Source: an uncultured Lachnospiraceae bacterium (GTDB taxonomy: Bacteria > Bacillota > Clostridia > Lachnospirales > Lachnospiraceae). Taken from it: DNA of 64,000 bases. The position numbers were made by a program, and so were the translations under genes. This document shows positions 51,725-61,488 of the stretch, in pieces; within the stretch, counting starts at the first letter, position 1, and the number at the start of each line of letters is the position of its first letter. The DNA is taken from positions 62,001 to 126,000 of the forward strand of contig CAKNHF010000001.1 in NCBI GenBank assembly GCA_930972465.1. Direction: 5' to 3'. The notes beneath the pieces were generated by a model. It did no database searches. It had not been told where the DNA came from and saw nothing but the letters and a program-made list of their open reading frames with translations.

Positions 51725-52426
51725 TCACTCATCTTCCGCCATTCTGTAACCGACTCCCACTTCGGTAAAGATATATTCCGGCTGCGCCGGATCCTTTTCT
51801 ATCTTCCTGCGGATGTTGGCCATATTTACGCGGAGAATCTTGTTGTCCCCGTCTGTATAAGGCCCCCATACATTTGACAGGAGAGAAGAGTAAGTGATTA
51901 CCTTGCCCGAATTCTGAGCCAGATAGGCAACGATTTTATATTCTATAGGCGTCAGATGAACTGCCTTTGCATCAATTGTAAGAAGTCGTTTTGAAAAGTC
52001 CAGAGTCATGGCGCCGTGTTTATAAGCGCGGATATAAAGGTCATTGTCCGTGCGAAGGCGGTTGCTGTGTCTGAGAGAGGCCCGGATCCTTGCGAGAAGT
52101 TCGGATGTCCCGAAAGGCTTTGTTATATAATCGTCTGCGCCCAGATCGAGAGAATTGACTTTCTCCATCTCTGCGGTTCTGGCAGAGATAACAATGATTG
52201 GAGTGCTTGACCATGTGCGCACCTCTCGAATGACGCTGCTGCCGTCCATATCCGGCAGACCGAGATCAAGAAGAATTATATCAGGGCACTGAGACCGGAT
52301 GATTTCAAGAGCTTCCCTTCCCGTAGAGGAGCATAACACCCGATAATCATGGCGCTTCAGTATCTTTCCCATAAAAGTCTGGATCTTATTTTCATCCTCG
52401 ATAATCAGTACAGAAAATTTAGGCAT
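51725..52426 (-). CDS. OmpR/KdpE-like response regulator
   Basis: The 233-residue regulator has a receiver domain with Asp54 (LLDLGLPDMDG) and Lys103, and a winged-helix DNA-binding domain (about 130-232, TPIEYKIVAYLAQNSGKVIT). Its best match by eye is KdpE. It starts three bases after the stop of the histidine kinase, with the ribosome-binding site inside the kinase end. Confidence 0.9.
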   Translation of the reverse strand: MPKFSVLIIEDENKIQTFMGKILKRHDYRVLCSSTGREALEIIRSQCPDIILLDLGLPDMDGSSVIREVRTWSSTPIIVISARTAEMEKVNSLDLGADDYITKPFGTSELLARIRASLRHSNRLRTDNDLYIRAYKHGAMTLDFSKRLLTIDAKAVHLTPIEYKIVAYLAQNSGKVITYSSLLSNVWGPYTDGDNKILRVNMANIRRKIEKDPAQPEYIFTEVGVGYRMAEDE

Positions 52427-52429
52427 TGG

Positions 52430-53497
52430 TTATTCCTCCTTCTCTTTGGGAAGAGTAAAGATAAATTCTGCTCCTTTCCCGTGATTGACAGCAGTAATAT
52501 CGCCTCCGTGTGCCCGGATGATCGTTTTACAAATGGACAGACCGATTCCGATCCCGCGATGGCCGTCAGAAGAGAGAGATGAAATCTGACTGCCTTCAAA
52601 TATATGCGGAAGCTGCTCTTTTGTAATGCCTGTGCCGTAATCCCGTACAGAAAAGCTGACGAATTCAGGCTCATCTTTGATTACAAGATCAACAGGACCG
52701 GTGCTTCCGGAATGGACGGCCGCATTTTCAATGAGATTGATGAGAACCTGTTCGATGAGGGTCGGATCCATGGCGAGCATAAGAAAATCGTCGGGCATGG
52801 ACACCCTGACCCGGGTATCCGGAAGTCGTTTCCGAAGCCGCTGTAAGGCCTCAGACACAACTTCCTCAACGACCTCTGAGGTCTTCTTGACTTTGTCGCC
52901 AGTATCATTCTGGATGCGCGTTACAGTCAGAAGATTTTCCGCCATGTTCAGAAGCCATTCGGCATCATCTTTTATATTCCTTATAAGTTCAACCCGCTCA
53001 TCATCGGTCAGTTCCCGATAGTTTTCCAGATAAGAGGAGGAAGATCCAATGATTGTTGTCAGGGGAGTGCGCAGATCGTGCGAAACAGCCCGAAGAAGAT
53101 TGGCGCGCAGTTTCTCCCTGTCAGCTTCAGAGAGTGCTTTCTCTCGTTCGGCAATCGCGCGCTGCTGCTGTTTAAGCGTCGTGGTCGTTGCACTTGTGAT
53201 AAGAGAGATTGCAAGCATTCCGATAAAAGTCACCGGATATCCTGCCAGTGAAAAATTAATCCTGAAATAGGGATAAGAGAAAAAGAAATTCACTGCAGCC
53301 ACGCAGAAAAGCGCGGCTGCTATCCCATACAGATATCCGGTTGTTTTTAATGCGATAAGTATCAGTGCAAGAGTATAAATTACTGTAATATTTGCCAGAT
53401 TCTTGTTCCCGAAATAAAAGAAACAAAAAGACATGGCAGTTGCGACAAGAAGCAGCAGGACAGTAATAATAATGTCAGAACAGATTCGTTTTATCAT
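52430..53497 (-). CDS. KdpD-like histidine kinase lacking the N-terminal sensor domains
   Basis: The 355-residue kinase has a DUF4118-type four-helix membrane domain (about 1-105), a HisKA domain with His140 (RAVSHDLRTPLTTIIGSSSS) and an HATPase domain (NLIENAAVHSG, FVSFSVRDYGTGI, RGIGIGLSICKTIIRAHGG). Full KdpD has about 900 residues with KdpD and USP domains before this part, both absent here. No kdpABC genes are in the window. Only 18 bases separate it from prs and no good ribosome-binding site is visible. Confidence 0.87.
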   Translation of the reverse strand: MIKRICSDIIITVLLLLVATAMSFCFFYFGNKNLANITVIYTLALILIALKTTGYLYGIAAALFCVAAVNFFFSYPYFRINFSLAGYPVTFIGMLAISLITSATTTTLKQQQRAIAEREKALSEADREKLRANLLRAVSHDLRTPLTTIIGSSSSYLENYRELTDDERVELIRNIKDDAEWLLNMAENLLTVTRIQNDTGDKVKKTSEVVEEVVSEALQRLRKRLPDTRVRVSMPDDFLMLAMDPTLIEQVLINLIENAAVHSGSTGPVDLVIKDEPEFVSFSVRDYGTGITKEQLPHIFEGSQISSLSSDGHRGIGIGLSICKTIIRAHGGDITAVNHGKGAEFIFTLPKEKEE

Positions 53498-53515
53498 AGC
53501 GGTATAAGTAAAAAG

Positions 53516-54700
53516 TCAGATCGGCTCTCCGTTGCGGTATTTCTGCAGAACATGCTGAATTCTTTCGTTCGGGCTCAGTATGGAACTGATCGATCCGTCG
53601 TGATTCAGCGTATCAACGATAAGAGCGATATATTTGCTCATATCGCAGCTGATATAATATGGCTTGGACAGAAGCTCCGGGGTCTGGTAAATAAGATTGG
53701 TCGTAAGAATTCTGCAAAGAGTGCCGTCTTCGTAAGCCTTATCAAATTTTTCAAGCCCGTTTGTAAAGAGCCCGAACGTTGCTGCAGCAAAGATACGCCC
53801 TGCTTTTCTGCGCTTCAGTTCGGTAGCAACCTCTATAATGCTGTCGCCGGAAGAAATCATGTCGTCGATTATGATCACGTCTTTCCCTTCCACGGAACTT
53901 CCGAGAAATTCATGAGCGACGATGGGATTGCGTCCGTCAACGATCTTTGTATAGTCACGGCGCTTATAGAACATACCCATATCGAGACCAAGAACATTGG
54001 CAAGATAAATTGCACGATTGGTGCCGCCTTCATCCGGGCTGATAGCCATCATGTGCCGACTGTCAATTTGAAGATCATCAATATTGCGGAGAAGTCCCTT
54101 GATAAACTGGTAAGTAGGCTTTATCGTCTCAAATCCGCTGAGGGGGATGGCGTTCTGAACACGGGGATCGTGCGCGTCAAACGTGATGATATTATCCACG
54201 CCCATGCGGACCAGCTCCTGAAGTGCGAGAGCACAGTCAAGGGATTCACGGGAACTTCTCTTATGCTGACGGCTTTCATAGAGAAATGGCATAATAACAT
54301 TGATTCTACGCCCTTTCCCGCCGATAGCTGCGATAATCCTCTTCAGATTCTGAAAGTGATCATCCGGTGACATGTGATTTTTATGGCCTGTCAGAGAATA
54401 AGTCACACTGTAATTGCACACATCAACCATCAGATAAAGATCTTTCCCGCGGACAGATTCTTTGATGATTCCTTTTGCCTCCCCGGATCCGAAGCGGGGT
54501 ACCTGGGCATTGATGAGAAAATTATCTTTTTCATAGCCGGAGAAAGCTATGTCATTCCGGTATTCGTGTGCGCTTTCATGGCGCCATTTCACCAGATAGT
54601 CATTCACTTTGTTCCCAAGGCTCTCACAGCCGGGAAGTGCGATAAGACCAAGACTTCCTACCGGAATGTTTTCCAAGATTCGTTCTGTTCGACGTAACAT
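53516..54700 (-). CDS. prs: Ribose-phosphate pyrophosphokinase, long form
   Basis: PRPP synthetase makes the activated ribose for nucleotides, His and Trp. The 394-residue protein has the core motifs MPFLYESRQHKRSSRE, ITFDAHDPRVQNAI and the PRPP-binding loop DVIIIDDMISSGDSI. It is longer than the usual 315 residues and the PRPP loop differs from the common DDMIDTAGT, so it belongs to a divergent subgroup. Its ATG overlaps the stop of the helicase-loader gene (TAATG). Confidence 0.88.
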   Translation of the reverse strand: MLRRTERILENIPVGSLGLIALPGCESLGNKVNDYLVKWRHESAHEYRNDIAFSGYEKDNFLINAQVPRFGSGEAKGIIKESVRGKDLYLMVDVCNYSVTYSLTGHKNHMSPDDHFQNLKRIIAAIGGKGRRINVIMPFLYESRQHKRSSRESLDCALALQELVRMGVDNIITFDAHDPRVQNAIPLSGFETIKPTYQFIKGLLRNIDDLQIDSRHMMAISPDEGGTNRAIYLANVLGLDMGMFYKRRDYTKIVDGRNPIVAHEFLGSSVEGKDVIIIDDMISSGDSIIEVATELKRRKAGRIFAAATFGLFTNGLEKFDKAYEDGTLCRILTTNLIYQTPELLSKPYYISCDMSKYIALIVDTLNHDGSISSILSPNERIQHVLQKYRNGEPI

Positions 54701-55698
54701 TAGTGATCCTCCCTGTGTTCTAACTTCTTTCTGATTCGTATATCATCACCGATTATCTTCAGCAGTGTGTAGCTGCTTGTGATTCTGGAGAACGACCGTT
54801 CCGTGTACAGATCCGCCAGGGACTCCAGAGAGAGATTGGTAGAGATAATCGTTGATTTCTTGTGCAACAGCCTTTCATTGATGCAGGTAAAAAACTGAGA
54901 TGCAATGAAAGAATTGGTATATTCACTGCCCAGATCATCGATGATCAGAAGATCGCAGCTGAAAATATAATCGTTCATATTACGCGAGTCCACATCCTTC
55001 TTGTCAAAAGTAGTCTGCGCAAGAACATTGAACAGCTGCGGAGCGGAAAAGTAGAGAACAGAAAATTCCCTCTCCATGATCTCCCGCGCTATGCAGGCGG
55101 ACAGATAGGTCTTCCCTACGCCCACGCTGCCATAGAAAAAGAGATTGCGGAAATCTTTTCCGAAACTGTCGATAAACTGATGGCATATCTGAAGCGTATC
55201 CTCCATGATCTCACGTGCGGAACGCCCAGTCTTTTTATCATAATAAGAAGGCGAGTAAAAATCAAGCCTGAAATTCTTAAAATCAGCTTCAACGGGAAGT
55301 TCAAGTATATTGGACTCTTCATACAACAGCTTTATGATTGCTTTTCTGAAACAATGGCACTTCTGATTGCCGATATAGCCGGTATCTTTGCAGTCTTTGC
55401 ATTCATATACCGGCTCAAGATAATCTGCCGGGAAACCGGCGGATGTGAGCAGGCTCTGTTTGCTGCTCCGCAGTATGGCGAGCTCTTCCTTTAATGAAGC
55501 GATCGCTTTGTCATCTCCGTTGAGAAGTTTCTTCCCGTATTGAACGGAGAGAATAGAGATGGAGTCATCCAGCGACTTGAACTCCGGAATCTTTTGGTAT
55601 ACCTCTTCGTAACGGGCTGTCTGGATGTCGTGACTCTTCAGCTGTTTTTTTTCATATTCCCGCATGATGGCATAGTATTGTGAATTTCTTAATCCCAT
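54700..55698 (-). CDS. DnaI/DnaC-like helicase loader
   Basis: The 332-residue AAA+ protein has an N-terminal helical and zinc part (Cys100, Cys103, Cys114, Cys116), Walker A GSVGVGKT (190-197), Walker B LLIIDDLG and sensor STNLSLESL. It matches replicative helicase loaders (DnaI/DnaC, IstB type). It follows dnaD by 14 bases, as expected for a loading pair. Confidence 0.88.
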   Translation of the reverse strand: MGLRNSQYYAIMREYEKKQLKSHDIQTARYEEVYQKIPEFKSLDDSISILSVQYGKKLLNGDDKAIASLKEELAILRSSKQSLLTSAGFPADYLEPVYECKDCKDTGYIGNQKCHCFRKAIIKLLYEESNILELPVEADFKNFRLDFYSPSYYDKKTGRSAREIMEDTLQICHQFIDSFGKDFRNLFFYGSVGVGKTYLSACIAREIMEREFSVLYFSAPQLFNVLAQTTFDKKDVDSRNMNDYIFSCDLLIIDDLGSEYTNSFIASQFFTCINERLLHKKSTIISTNLSLESLADLYTERSFSRITSSYTLLKIIGDDIRIRKKLEHREDH

Positions 55699-55712
55699 GA
55701 AACAGACTCCTT

Positions 55713-56729
55713 TTAATTACTCTTCAGCAGCTGCTCCTCCAGAGAGTCCATATCGTAATTTCTCCGCTCGAAATTGTTCAGATTCCGGGTCGCGGTCTTG
55801 GCTCTGGCAGAGGCCCGGTGAGAAGCCTTTTCTTTCTGAAAGGCTTCATCCAGGGATGCAATATCCGCCAGATGCCGGATGTTCTGCCCGTGCCATTTTG
55901 TAAGAATGGTGTCAGCGTACTCAAAACTGGGCTGATGTGTGGCAGAGATTGTGCGGCGGCAGGCTTCCTGTATGATATCGGTGGAAAAGCCGTATTCTTC
56001 CGCCCATTTTCTGATGTATGTAAGTTCAGACGCTGCCGGCCCGCGGTTCTTGATCCCGAAGGCGTTGAGAACGGCGAAGCAGTGTCTGTTGTAGGACATG
56101 GACTGTTCTTTTGCCTGGGCAACGGTTTCGATGCCGCTGTCTGCCCAGGAAAGCGCTACTTTCTGGATATAGTGCATACTCTTGTGTCCGTTTTCCACAC
56201 AGGTTTCCAGAAGATATTCAATCAGATCTGCCGACATATGAAGACTGTCATAGAAATAGGTGATTGTTTCCACATCTGTCCGCGTGAGTGTCTTACCCAG
56301 ATACTGTTCCGCAATAAAAAGAAGTGACTTGATTTCTTTCTGTGCACGGAATGTATCCAGAGGCACTGCTTTGGGAGCCGGAGCCGGCTCGGGGGCGGGC
56401 TTCTCGGCTTTCTTTGCGGAAGTCTGGGTGAGCGCGGTCTTCTGCAGTTCCAGACCGGTGATTTTTCCCTCACTGTCTTTCTCCAGAAGAAGCAGACCTG
56501 CTGATTCCCAGTAGCGGAATGCCCGGAGAACATCATTTTCCGTATTGTTCAGGCAGTCGGCTATGGTTGTGATTGTAAGGGATGAGCAGGGATCATCCAG
56601 ATGGCGGAGAAGGAAAAGGTATACTTTTACAAACTCTCCGTTGGCGTTTACCATATAGTTGTCTATGAAGTCGTTTGACAGCAGTGTCACGTTTGTCTGA
56701 AATTTGTTTTTCAAAGTCAATGTTTTCAT
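55713..56729 (-). CDS. DnaD-domain replication protein
   Basis: The 338-residue protein has an N-terminal winged-helix region (about 20-85, LTITTIADCLNNTENDVLRAF) and a C-terminal half with DnaD/DnaB domains (about 125-275), linked by an Ala/Pro/Lys-rich stretch. Such proteins help load the helicase at the origin. The start has AGGA just upstream. An extended -10 TGTTATAAT (minus, about 56834-56826) may be its promoter. Confidence 0.85.
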   Translation of the reverse strand: MKTLTLKNKFQTNVTLLSNDFIDNYMVNANGEFVKVYLFLLRHLDDPCSSLTITTIADCLNNTENDVLRAFRYWESAGLLLLEKDSEGKITGLELQKTALTQTSAKKAEKPAPEPAPAPKAVPLDTFRAQKEIKSLLFIAEQYLGKTLTRTDVETITYFYDSLHMSADLIEYLLETCVENGHKSMHYIQKVALSWADSGIETVAQAKEQSMSYNRHCFAVLNAFGIKNRGPAASELTYIRKWAEEYGFSTDIIQEACRRTISATHQPSFEYADTILTKWHGQNIRHLADIASLDEAFQKEKASHRASARAKTATRNLNNFERRNYDMDSLEEQLLKSN

Positions 56730-56825
56730 AATTATCCTGTCCTACTTTCTGACAAAGTCCGTATGTTTCTAAAATACAAGGGCATATCATGAAAATGACA
56801 TGCCTTCTGTATTAACCGTGTGCTC

Positions 56826-56834
56826 ATTATAACA
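56826..56834 (-). promoter_or_regulatory. Extended -10 promoter of dnaD
   Basis: On the minus strand, TGTTATAAT matches an extended -10. No good -35 is visible (TTTTAA at about 56854-56849). Confidence 0.5.
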
Positions 56835-56885
56835 CTACCCTATATAACTTAAAAAGCACTTTCTCGTGGGTAAATCCCGGTTTTT

Positions 56886-56928
56886 TGTAGATAACTCTGT
56901 GTAGAAAGTGTGGATAACCTGTGTATAA
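56886..56928. promoter_or_regulatory. Cluster of three DnaA-box-like sites
   Basis: TGTGGATAA at 56909-56917 is a perfect DnaA box. TGTAGATAA at 56886-56894 and TGTGTATAA at 56920-56928 each differ by one base. All three have the same orientation and lie 55-100 bases upstream of the dnaD promoter, between murC and dnaD. Confidence 0.6.
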
Positions 56929-56934
56929 ATGTGG

Positions 56935-58311
56935 TTATCTGAGAAGATCCTCGCCGACTGTAACGATATCTCCTGCCCCCATAGTTATGAGCAGGTCTCC
57001 GGGGCGGCAGTTTTCTCTCAGATAGGATTCGATTTCTTCGAAGCTCGGAAAATAGTGCGCATCGGTTCCGAGACCGGCCGCTTCTTTGGCGAGATCTGCG
57101 GAGGAAATTCCCAGTGTATCCGTTTCTCTGGCTGCGTAGATATCTGCCAGAATAAGGTGGTCTGTATGGGAAAGAGCCTCGGCAAATTCGTGGAAGAATG
57201 CTTTTGTACGTGTGTATGTATGAGGCTGGAATACACACCATAATTTTTCATGAGGATAATGCCGGGCAGCTTTCAGCGTTGCCTTGATCTCCGTGGGATG
57301 ATGCGCGTAGTCATCCACAACTGTAACACCGTTAAAGGTTCCTTTATATTCAAACCGGCGGTCTGTTCCGTGGAAAGATAACAGACCTTTCTTTATGGTC
57401 TCCATAGGAATATTGAGAAGCTCGGCCACGGCGATTGAAGCCAGAGCGTTGGAGACGTTGTGGTCTCCTGTTACAGACAGGGAGATGCGTTCGGATTCCC
57501 GGCCCTGCCTTACAAGATCAAAGGAGACATGTCCTTTTTCATCATAGTCAATATTCGACGAACTGTAGTCGAATCTGTCGGATGATCCATAAGTAATAAC
57601 ACGGCAGTCAAGCCCCTGACAAATCTCGTCATAATTACTGATCTCGCCATTGATTACAAGAGTTCCGTCCGAGGGCAGAAGCTCCGCGAACTGACGGAAA
57701 GAATGGCGGATATCTTCCAGATCCTTAAAGAAATCCAGATGGTCTTCTTCAATATTAAGTATTACGCTGATCTTTGGAAAGAAATGAAGAAAACTGTTCG
57801 TGTACTCACAGGCCTCTGTAATGAATGTCTCCGATTTCCCCACTCGGATATTTCCGCCGATCGCCTGAAGGATCCCGCCGACCGAGATAGTCGGATCCAT
57901 ATCTCCGGCCAGGAGGATGTGAGAAATCATGGAGGTGGTAGTTGTCTTACCGTGGGTGCCGGACACGGCGATCGGGGTATCATAGTTCTTCATGAGCTGC
58001 CCCAGAAGTTCCGCGCGGGTAAGCATGGGAATCTTGCGCGCAACCGCCTCGATCAGTTCCGGATTCGTGCGGCTGATCGCTGCCGTGTAGACTACACAGT
58101 CGATTCCGTCGATAATATTTTCGGCTTTCTGACCGTAAAAGATCTGTGCGCCTTCAGACGCAAGCTTTTTTGTCAGCGGAGATTCCTTGGAATCAGAGCC
58201 GGATACAGTAAATCCTTCCTCAAGAAGAATCTCAGCCAGACCGCTCATGCTGATGCCTCCGATACCGATAAAGTGAACGTGGATCGGTTTCTGAAAATCA
58301 ATTTTATACAT
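56935..58311 (-). CDS. murC: UDP-N-acetylmuramate--L-alanine ligase
   Basis: MurC adds L-Ala to UDP-MurNAc. The 458-residue protein has an N-terminal Rossmann motif HFIGIGGISMSGLAEIL, the ATP-binding SGTHGKTTTTS (117-127), a middle ligase domain (LNIEEDHLDFFKDLEDI) and a C-terminal domain (VDDYAHHPTEIKATL). It is upstream of dnaD on the same strand. Confidence 0.97.
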   Translation of the reverse strand: MYKIDFQKPIHVHFIGIGGISMSGLAEILLEEGFTVSGSDSKESPLTKKLASEGAQIFYGQKAENIIDGIDCVVYTAAISRTNPELIEAVARKIPMLTRAELLGQLMKNYDTPIAVSGTHGKTTTTSMISHILLAGDMDPTISVGGILQAIGGNIRVGKSETFITEACEYTNSFLHFFPKISVILNIEEDHLDFFKDLEDIRHSFRQFAELLPSDGTLVINGEISNYDEICQGLDCRVITYGSSDRFDYSSSNIDYDEKGHVSFDLVRQGRESERISLSVTGDHNVSNALASIAVAELLNIPMETIKKGLLSFHGTDRRFEYKGTFNGVTVVDDYAHHPTEIKATLKAARHYPHEKLWCVFQPHTYTRTKAFFHEFAEALSHTDHLILADIYAARETDTLGISSADLAKEAAGLGTDAHYFPSFEEIESYLRENCRPGDLLITMGAGDIVTVGEDLLR

Positions 58312-58533
58312 TTTTATATGCCCCTTTGATATGTTTTTGGTTCCCGCTTACACGTATCCCGGATATGAAAATACGTGCGGAAGAAGAAAAAAATTAGAAA
58401 AAACAGTGTTTTTTATTCATAAAGAGTTCTTGTCTACTATATTATACTATATATGATAAAAATTAAAAGCAGATCTTTTTGTTTGAATTTCACAAAAAAG
58501 ATAAAAAAGATTAAAAAAAATTGTAAAAAATTA

Positions 58534-58561
58534 TTGGATAAAGAAAAATCTATGGTATAAT
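58534..58561 (+). promoter_or_regulatory. Promoter of glgC-glgD
   Basis: TTGGAT (58534-58539) and TATAAT (58556-58561) are 16 bases apart, with a TGG before the -10 giving an extended -10. The surrounding 58312-58592 gap is very A/T-rich. Confidence 0.6.
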
Positions 58562-58592
58562 AGATGAAACCAACTAGAAATGAGGTGACGCA

Positions 58593-59867
58593 ATGTTTAA
58601 AAAGGAAATGATTGCCATGCTGTTGGCGGGCGGACAGGGCAGTCGGCTGGGGGTTCTTACGGCCAAGGTTGCAAAGCCGGCCGTAGCTTTTGGCGGGAAA
58701 TATCGTATTATTGATTTTCCGCTGAGCAACTGTATCAATTCAGGAATTGATACGGTAGGGGTTTTGACGCAGTATCAGCCTTTGCGTCTGAACACCCATA
58801 TCGGGATCGGTATTCCGTGGGATCTGGACCGCAATGTAGGAGGAGTTTCCATTCTGCCTCCGTACGAGAAAAGTTCTAACAGTGAGTGGTATACAGGTAC
58901 TGCGAATGCGATCTATCAGAACATGAATTATATGGAAACATATAATCCGGATTATGTCCTGATTCTGTCAGGAGATCATATTTATAAGATGGATTATGAA
59001 GTAATGCTGGATTTCCATAAGGCGAACAAAGCCGATGTGACAATTGCGGCGATGCCGGTGCCGATGGAAGAAGCAAGCCGTTTCGGCATCGTTGTAACAG
59101 ACAGTGACGGAAAGATAAGAGAGTTTGAAGAAAAACCGGAAAAACCGAGCAGCAACCTTGCATCCATGGGAATATATATATTCAGCTGGCCGGTGCTGAA
59201 AGAAGCGCTGATCAAACTGAAAGATCAGCCCAACTGCGATTTCGGCAAGCATATTATACCGTATTGTCATGAAAAGGGAGACAGGCTGTTTGCATATGAG
59301 TATAACGGTTACTGGAAAGATGTCGGAACGCTCAGTTCCTACTGGGAAGCCAACATGGAACTGATCGATATTATTCCGGAGTTTAACCTTTATGAAGAAT
59401 TCTGGAAGATTTATACAAACAGCGCGAATATTCCTCCTCAGTATATTGCAGAACAGGGAGTCGTTGACAGATGCATAATCAGCAACGGATCAGAGATCTA
59501 CGGTGAGGTGCACAGTTCGGTTCTCGGAGGAAGCATTATTGTCGGGAAGGGAAGCGTTGTAAGAGACTCGATCATAATGCAGGGCGTTACGATCGGTGAG
59601 AACTGTGTGATCGACAAAGCGATCATCGCAGAAGATACAGTGATAGGAGATAATGTGGTCATCGGAGTCGGAAGTGAAGTGCCGAACCGGATGAAACCTA
59701 ACATATACAGTGGCGGTCTGGCAACGATCGGCGAGAATTCAGTGATCCCGTCAGGCGTGCAGATCGGAAAGAATACCGCTGTCAGCGGAGTGACTTCCAT
59801 AGAGGATTATGACAACGGCCTGCTTGCGAGCGGGGAAACTTTGATAAAGGCAGGTGACAGAGTATGA
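58593..59867 (+). CDS. glgC: Glucose-1-phosphate adenylyltransferase
   Basis: GlgC makes ADP-glucose for glycogen. The 424-residue protein has the start [27 protein letters not shown] in part, [17 protein letters not shown], and a C-terminal left-handed beta-helix of hexapeptide repeats. It overlaps glgD by ATGA. Confidence 0.95.
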   Translation: MFKKEMIAMLLAGGQGSRLGVLTAKVAKPAVAFGGKYRIIDFPLSNCINSGIDTVGVLTQYQPLRLNTHIGIGIPWDLDRNVGGVSILPPYEKSSNSEWYTGTANAIYQNMNYMETYNPDYVLILSGDHIYKMDYEVMLDFHKANKADVTIAAMPVPMEEASRFGIVVTDSDGKIREFEEKPEKPSSNLASMGIYIFSWPVLKEALIKLKDQPNCDFGKHIIPYCHEKGDRLFAYEYNGYWKDVGTLSSYWEANMELIDIIPEFNLYEEFWKIYTNSANIPPQYIAEQGVVDRCIISNGSEIYGEVHSSVLGGSIIVGKGSVVRDSIIMQGVTIGENCVIDKAIIAEDTVIGDNVVIGVGSEVPNRMKPNIYSGGLATIGENSVIPSGVQIGKNTAVSGVTSIEDYDNGLLASGETLIKAGDRV

Positions 59868-60982
59868 GAGCAGTAGGAATTATCCTGGCCGGAGGCAACA
59901 GCAGGAAGATGCAGGAACTGACGGCAAAGAGGGCAGTGGCGGCAATGCCGGTGGCGGGAAGCTATCGTGCAATTGATTTCGCGCTCAGTAATATGACGAA
60001 TTCTCATATTCAGAAAGTCGCCGTTCTGACGCAGTATAATGCAAGATCTCTGAATGAACATCTGAATTCTTCAAAATGGTGGGATTTCGGAAGAAAGCAG
60101 GGAGGTCTGTTTGTATTTACTCCTACGATCACGGCTGACAACGGATACTGGTACAGGGGAACGGCGGACGCCATATATCAGAATCTTGATTTCCTCAGAA
60201 AATGCCACGAGCCGTATGTGATCATCACTTCGGGGGATGCGGTTTATAAGATGGATTACAATAAGGTTCTGGAATATCATATAGCGAAGAAAGCGGATAT
60301 TACTGTAGTGTGCAAGGAACTGGAACCCGGTGAGGACGCGACCAGATTCGGAACGATCCGCATGAATGAGTCGGCAAGGATTGAAGAGTTTGAGGAGAAA
60401 CCCATGGTAGCGCATTCTCAGACCGTGTCGACAGGCATATATGTAATCAGAAGAAGACAGCTTATTGATCTTGTAGAGCATTGTGCGGAGGAAGAAAGAC
60501 ATGATTTTGTAACCGATATTCTGATCAGATATAAGAATCTGAAAAAAATATACGGTTATAAAATAAACAGCTACTGGAGTAACATATCAACGGTCGATGC
60601 GTATTATCGGACGAATATGGATTTCCTGAAACCTGAGGTGCGTAATTACTTTTTCAGGGAGCTTCCAAGCGTATACTCAAAAGTCAGCGATCAGCCGCCG
60701 GCGAAATATAACCCGGGCGCAGTCGTGAAAAACAGTCTTGTAGGAAGCGGAAGCATTATCAATGGCACGATTGAAAATTCAATTATTTTCAAAAAGGTAT
60801 TCGTGGGAAATAATTGTGTGATCAAAAATTCGATCATTCTTAACGACGTATATCTCGGCGATAACACATATATTGAAAACTGTATCGTAGAGAGCCGGGA
60901 TACCATAAGGGCCAATACGAGACATGTCGGAGAAAATGGTGTGAAAGTAGTAGTTGAAAAGAACGAGAGGTACGCATTGTAA
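59864..60982 (+). CDS. glgD: GlgD, regulatory partner of GlgC
   Basis: The 372-residue protein is homologous to GlgC ([37 protein letters not shown]) and shorter, as in Firmicutes GlgD, which forms a mixed complex with GlgC. The GlgC GSRL motif reads NSRKMQ and catalytic residues seem altered, consistent with a regulatory role. The C-terminal part is again a beta-helix. Confidence 0.93.
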   Translation: MRAVGIILAGGNSRKMQELTAKRAVAAMPVAGSYRAIDFALSNMTNSHIQKVAVLTQYNARSLNEHLNSSKWWDFGRKQGGLFVFTPTITADNGYWYRGTADAIYQNLDFLRKCHEPYVIITSGDAVYKMDYNKVLEYHIAKKADITVVCKELEPGEDATRFGTIRMNESARIEEFEEKPMVAHSQTVSTGIYVIRRRQLIDLVEHCAEEERHDFVTDILIRYKNLKKIYGYKINSYWSNISTVDAYYRTNMDFLKPEVRNYFFRELPSVYSKVSDQPPAKYNPGAVVKNSLVGSGSIINGTIENSIIFKKVFVGNNCVIKNSIILNDVYLGDNTYIENCIVESRDTIRANTRHVGENGVKVVVEKNERYAL

Positions 60983-61087
60983 GGATGTGCGGGATACATG
61001 GAATGTACGGATGAAGAAAGAGGGCTGCATCTGTCCGGTTCCGTGTTCTGCAGAAAATGCGGCCCGGGGAAAGGAGACTTGGAGCAT

Positions 61088-61375
61088 ATGCAAATCACTG
61101 ATGTACGAGTGCGCAAAGTCGCAAAAGAGGGAAAATTGAAAGCTGTGGTATCTATTACGATCGACGATGAATTTGTCGTTCATGATATCAAAGTGATAGA
61201 AGGTGAAAAAGGACTATTTATCGCAATGCCGAGCAAGAAAGCACTTGACGGCGAATACCGCGATATTGCTCATCCGATTAATTCGGGGACAAGGGAGCGG
61301 ATTCAGACAACGATCCTGAAGAAATATGAGGAGGCTCTGGAGGAAGAAGAGCCTGTAGTGGTTGATATGATGTAG
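61088..61375 (+). CDS. spoVG: Septation protein SpoVG
   Basis: The 95-residue protein starts [20 protein letters not shown] and has the family middle [21 protein letters not shown]. SpoVG is an RNA- or DNA-binding regulator that affects septation and sporulation. The longer frame from 60998 is not needed. It is followed by a strong terminator. Confidence 0.94.
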   Translation: MQITDVRVRKVAKEGKLKAVVSITIDDEFVVHDIKVIEGEKGLFIAMPSKKALDGEYRDIAHPINSGTRERIQTTILKKYEEALEEEEPVVVDMM

Positions 61376-61423
61376 ACAGGGCTGTAAAAGTCCGGAACGG
61401 AAAAAGTGAATATGGAAAAGTGT

Positions 61424-61465
61424 CAGGCTGCTGCATTAAAAATAATGCAGCAGCCTGATTTTGTT
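61424..61465 (+). terminator. Terminator after spoVG
   Basis: A perfect 15-bp stem (61424-61438 with 61443-61457) has an AAAA loop and is followed by ATTTTGTTT. Confidence 0.9.
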
Positions 61466-61488
61466 TGACGTGAAATTTTTCCGCATGT

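Noticed and set aside
56886-56928. Chromosomal replication origin
   Set aside because: Only three DnaA-like boxes are present, with no dnaA or dnaN gene nearby.
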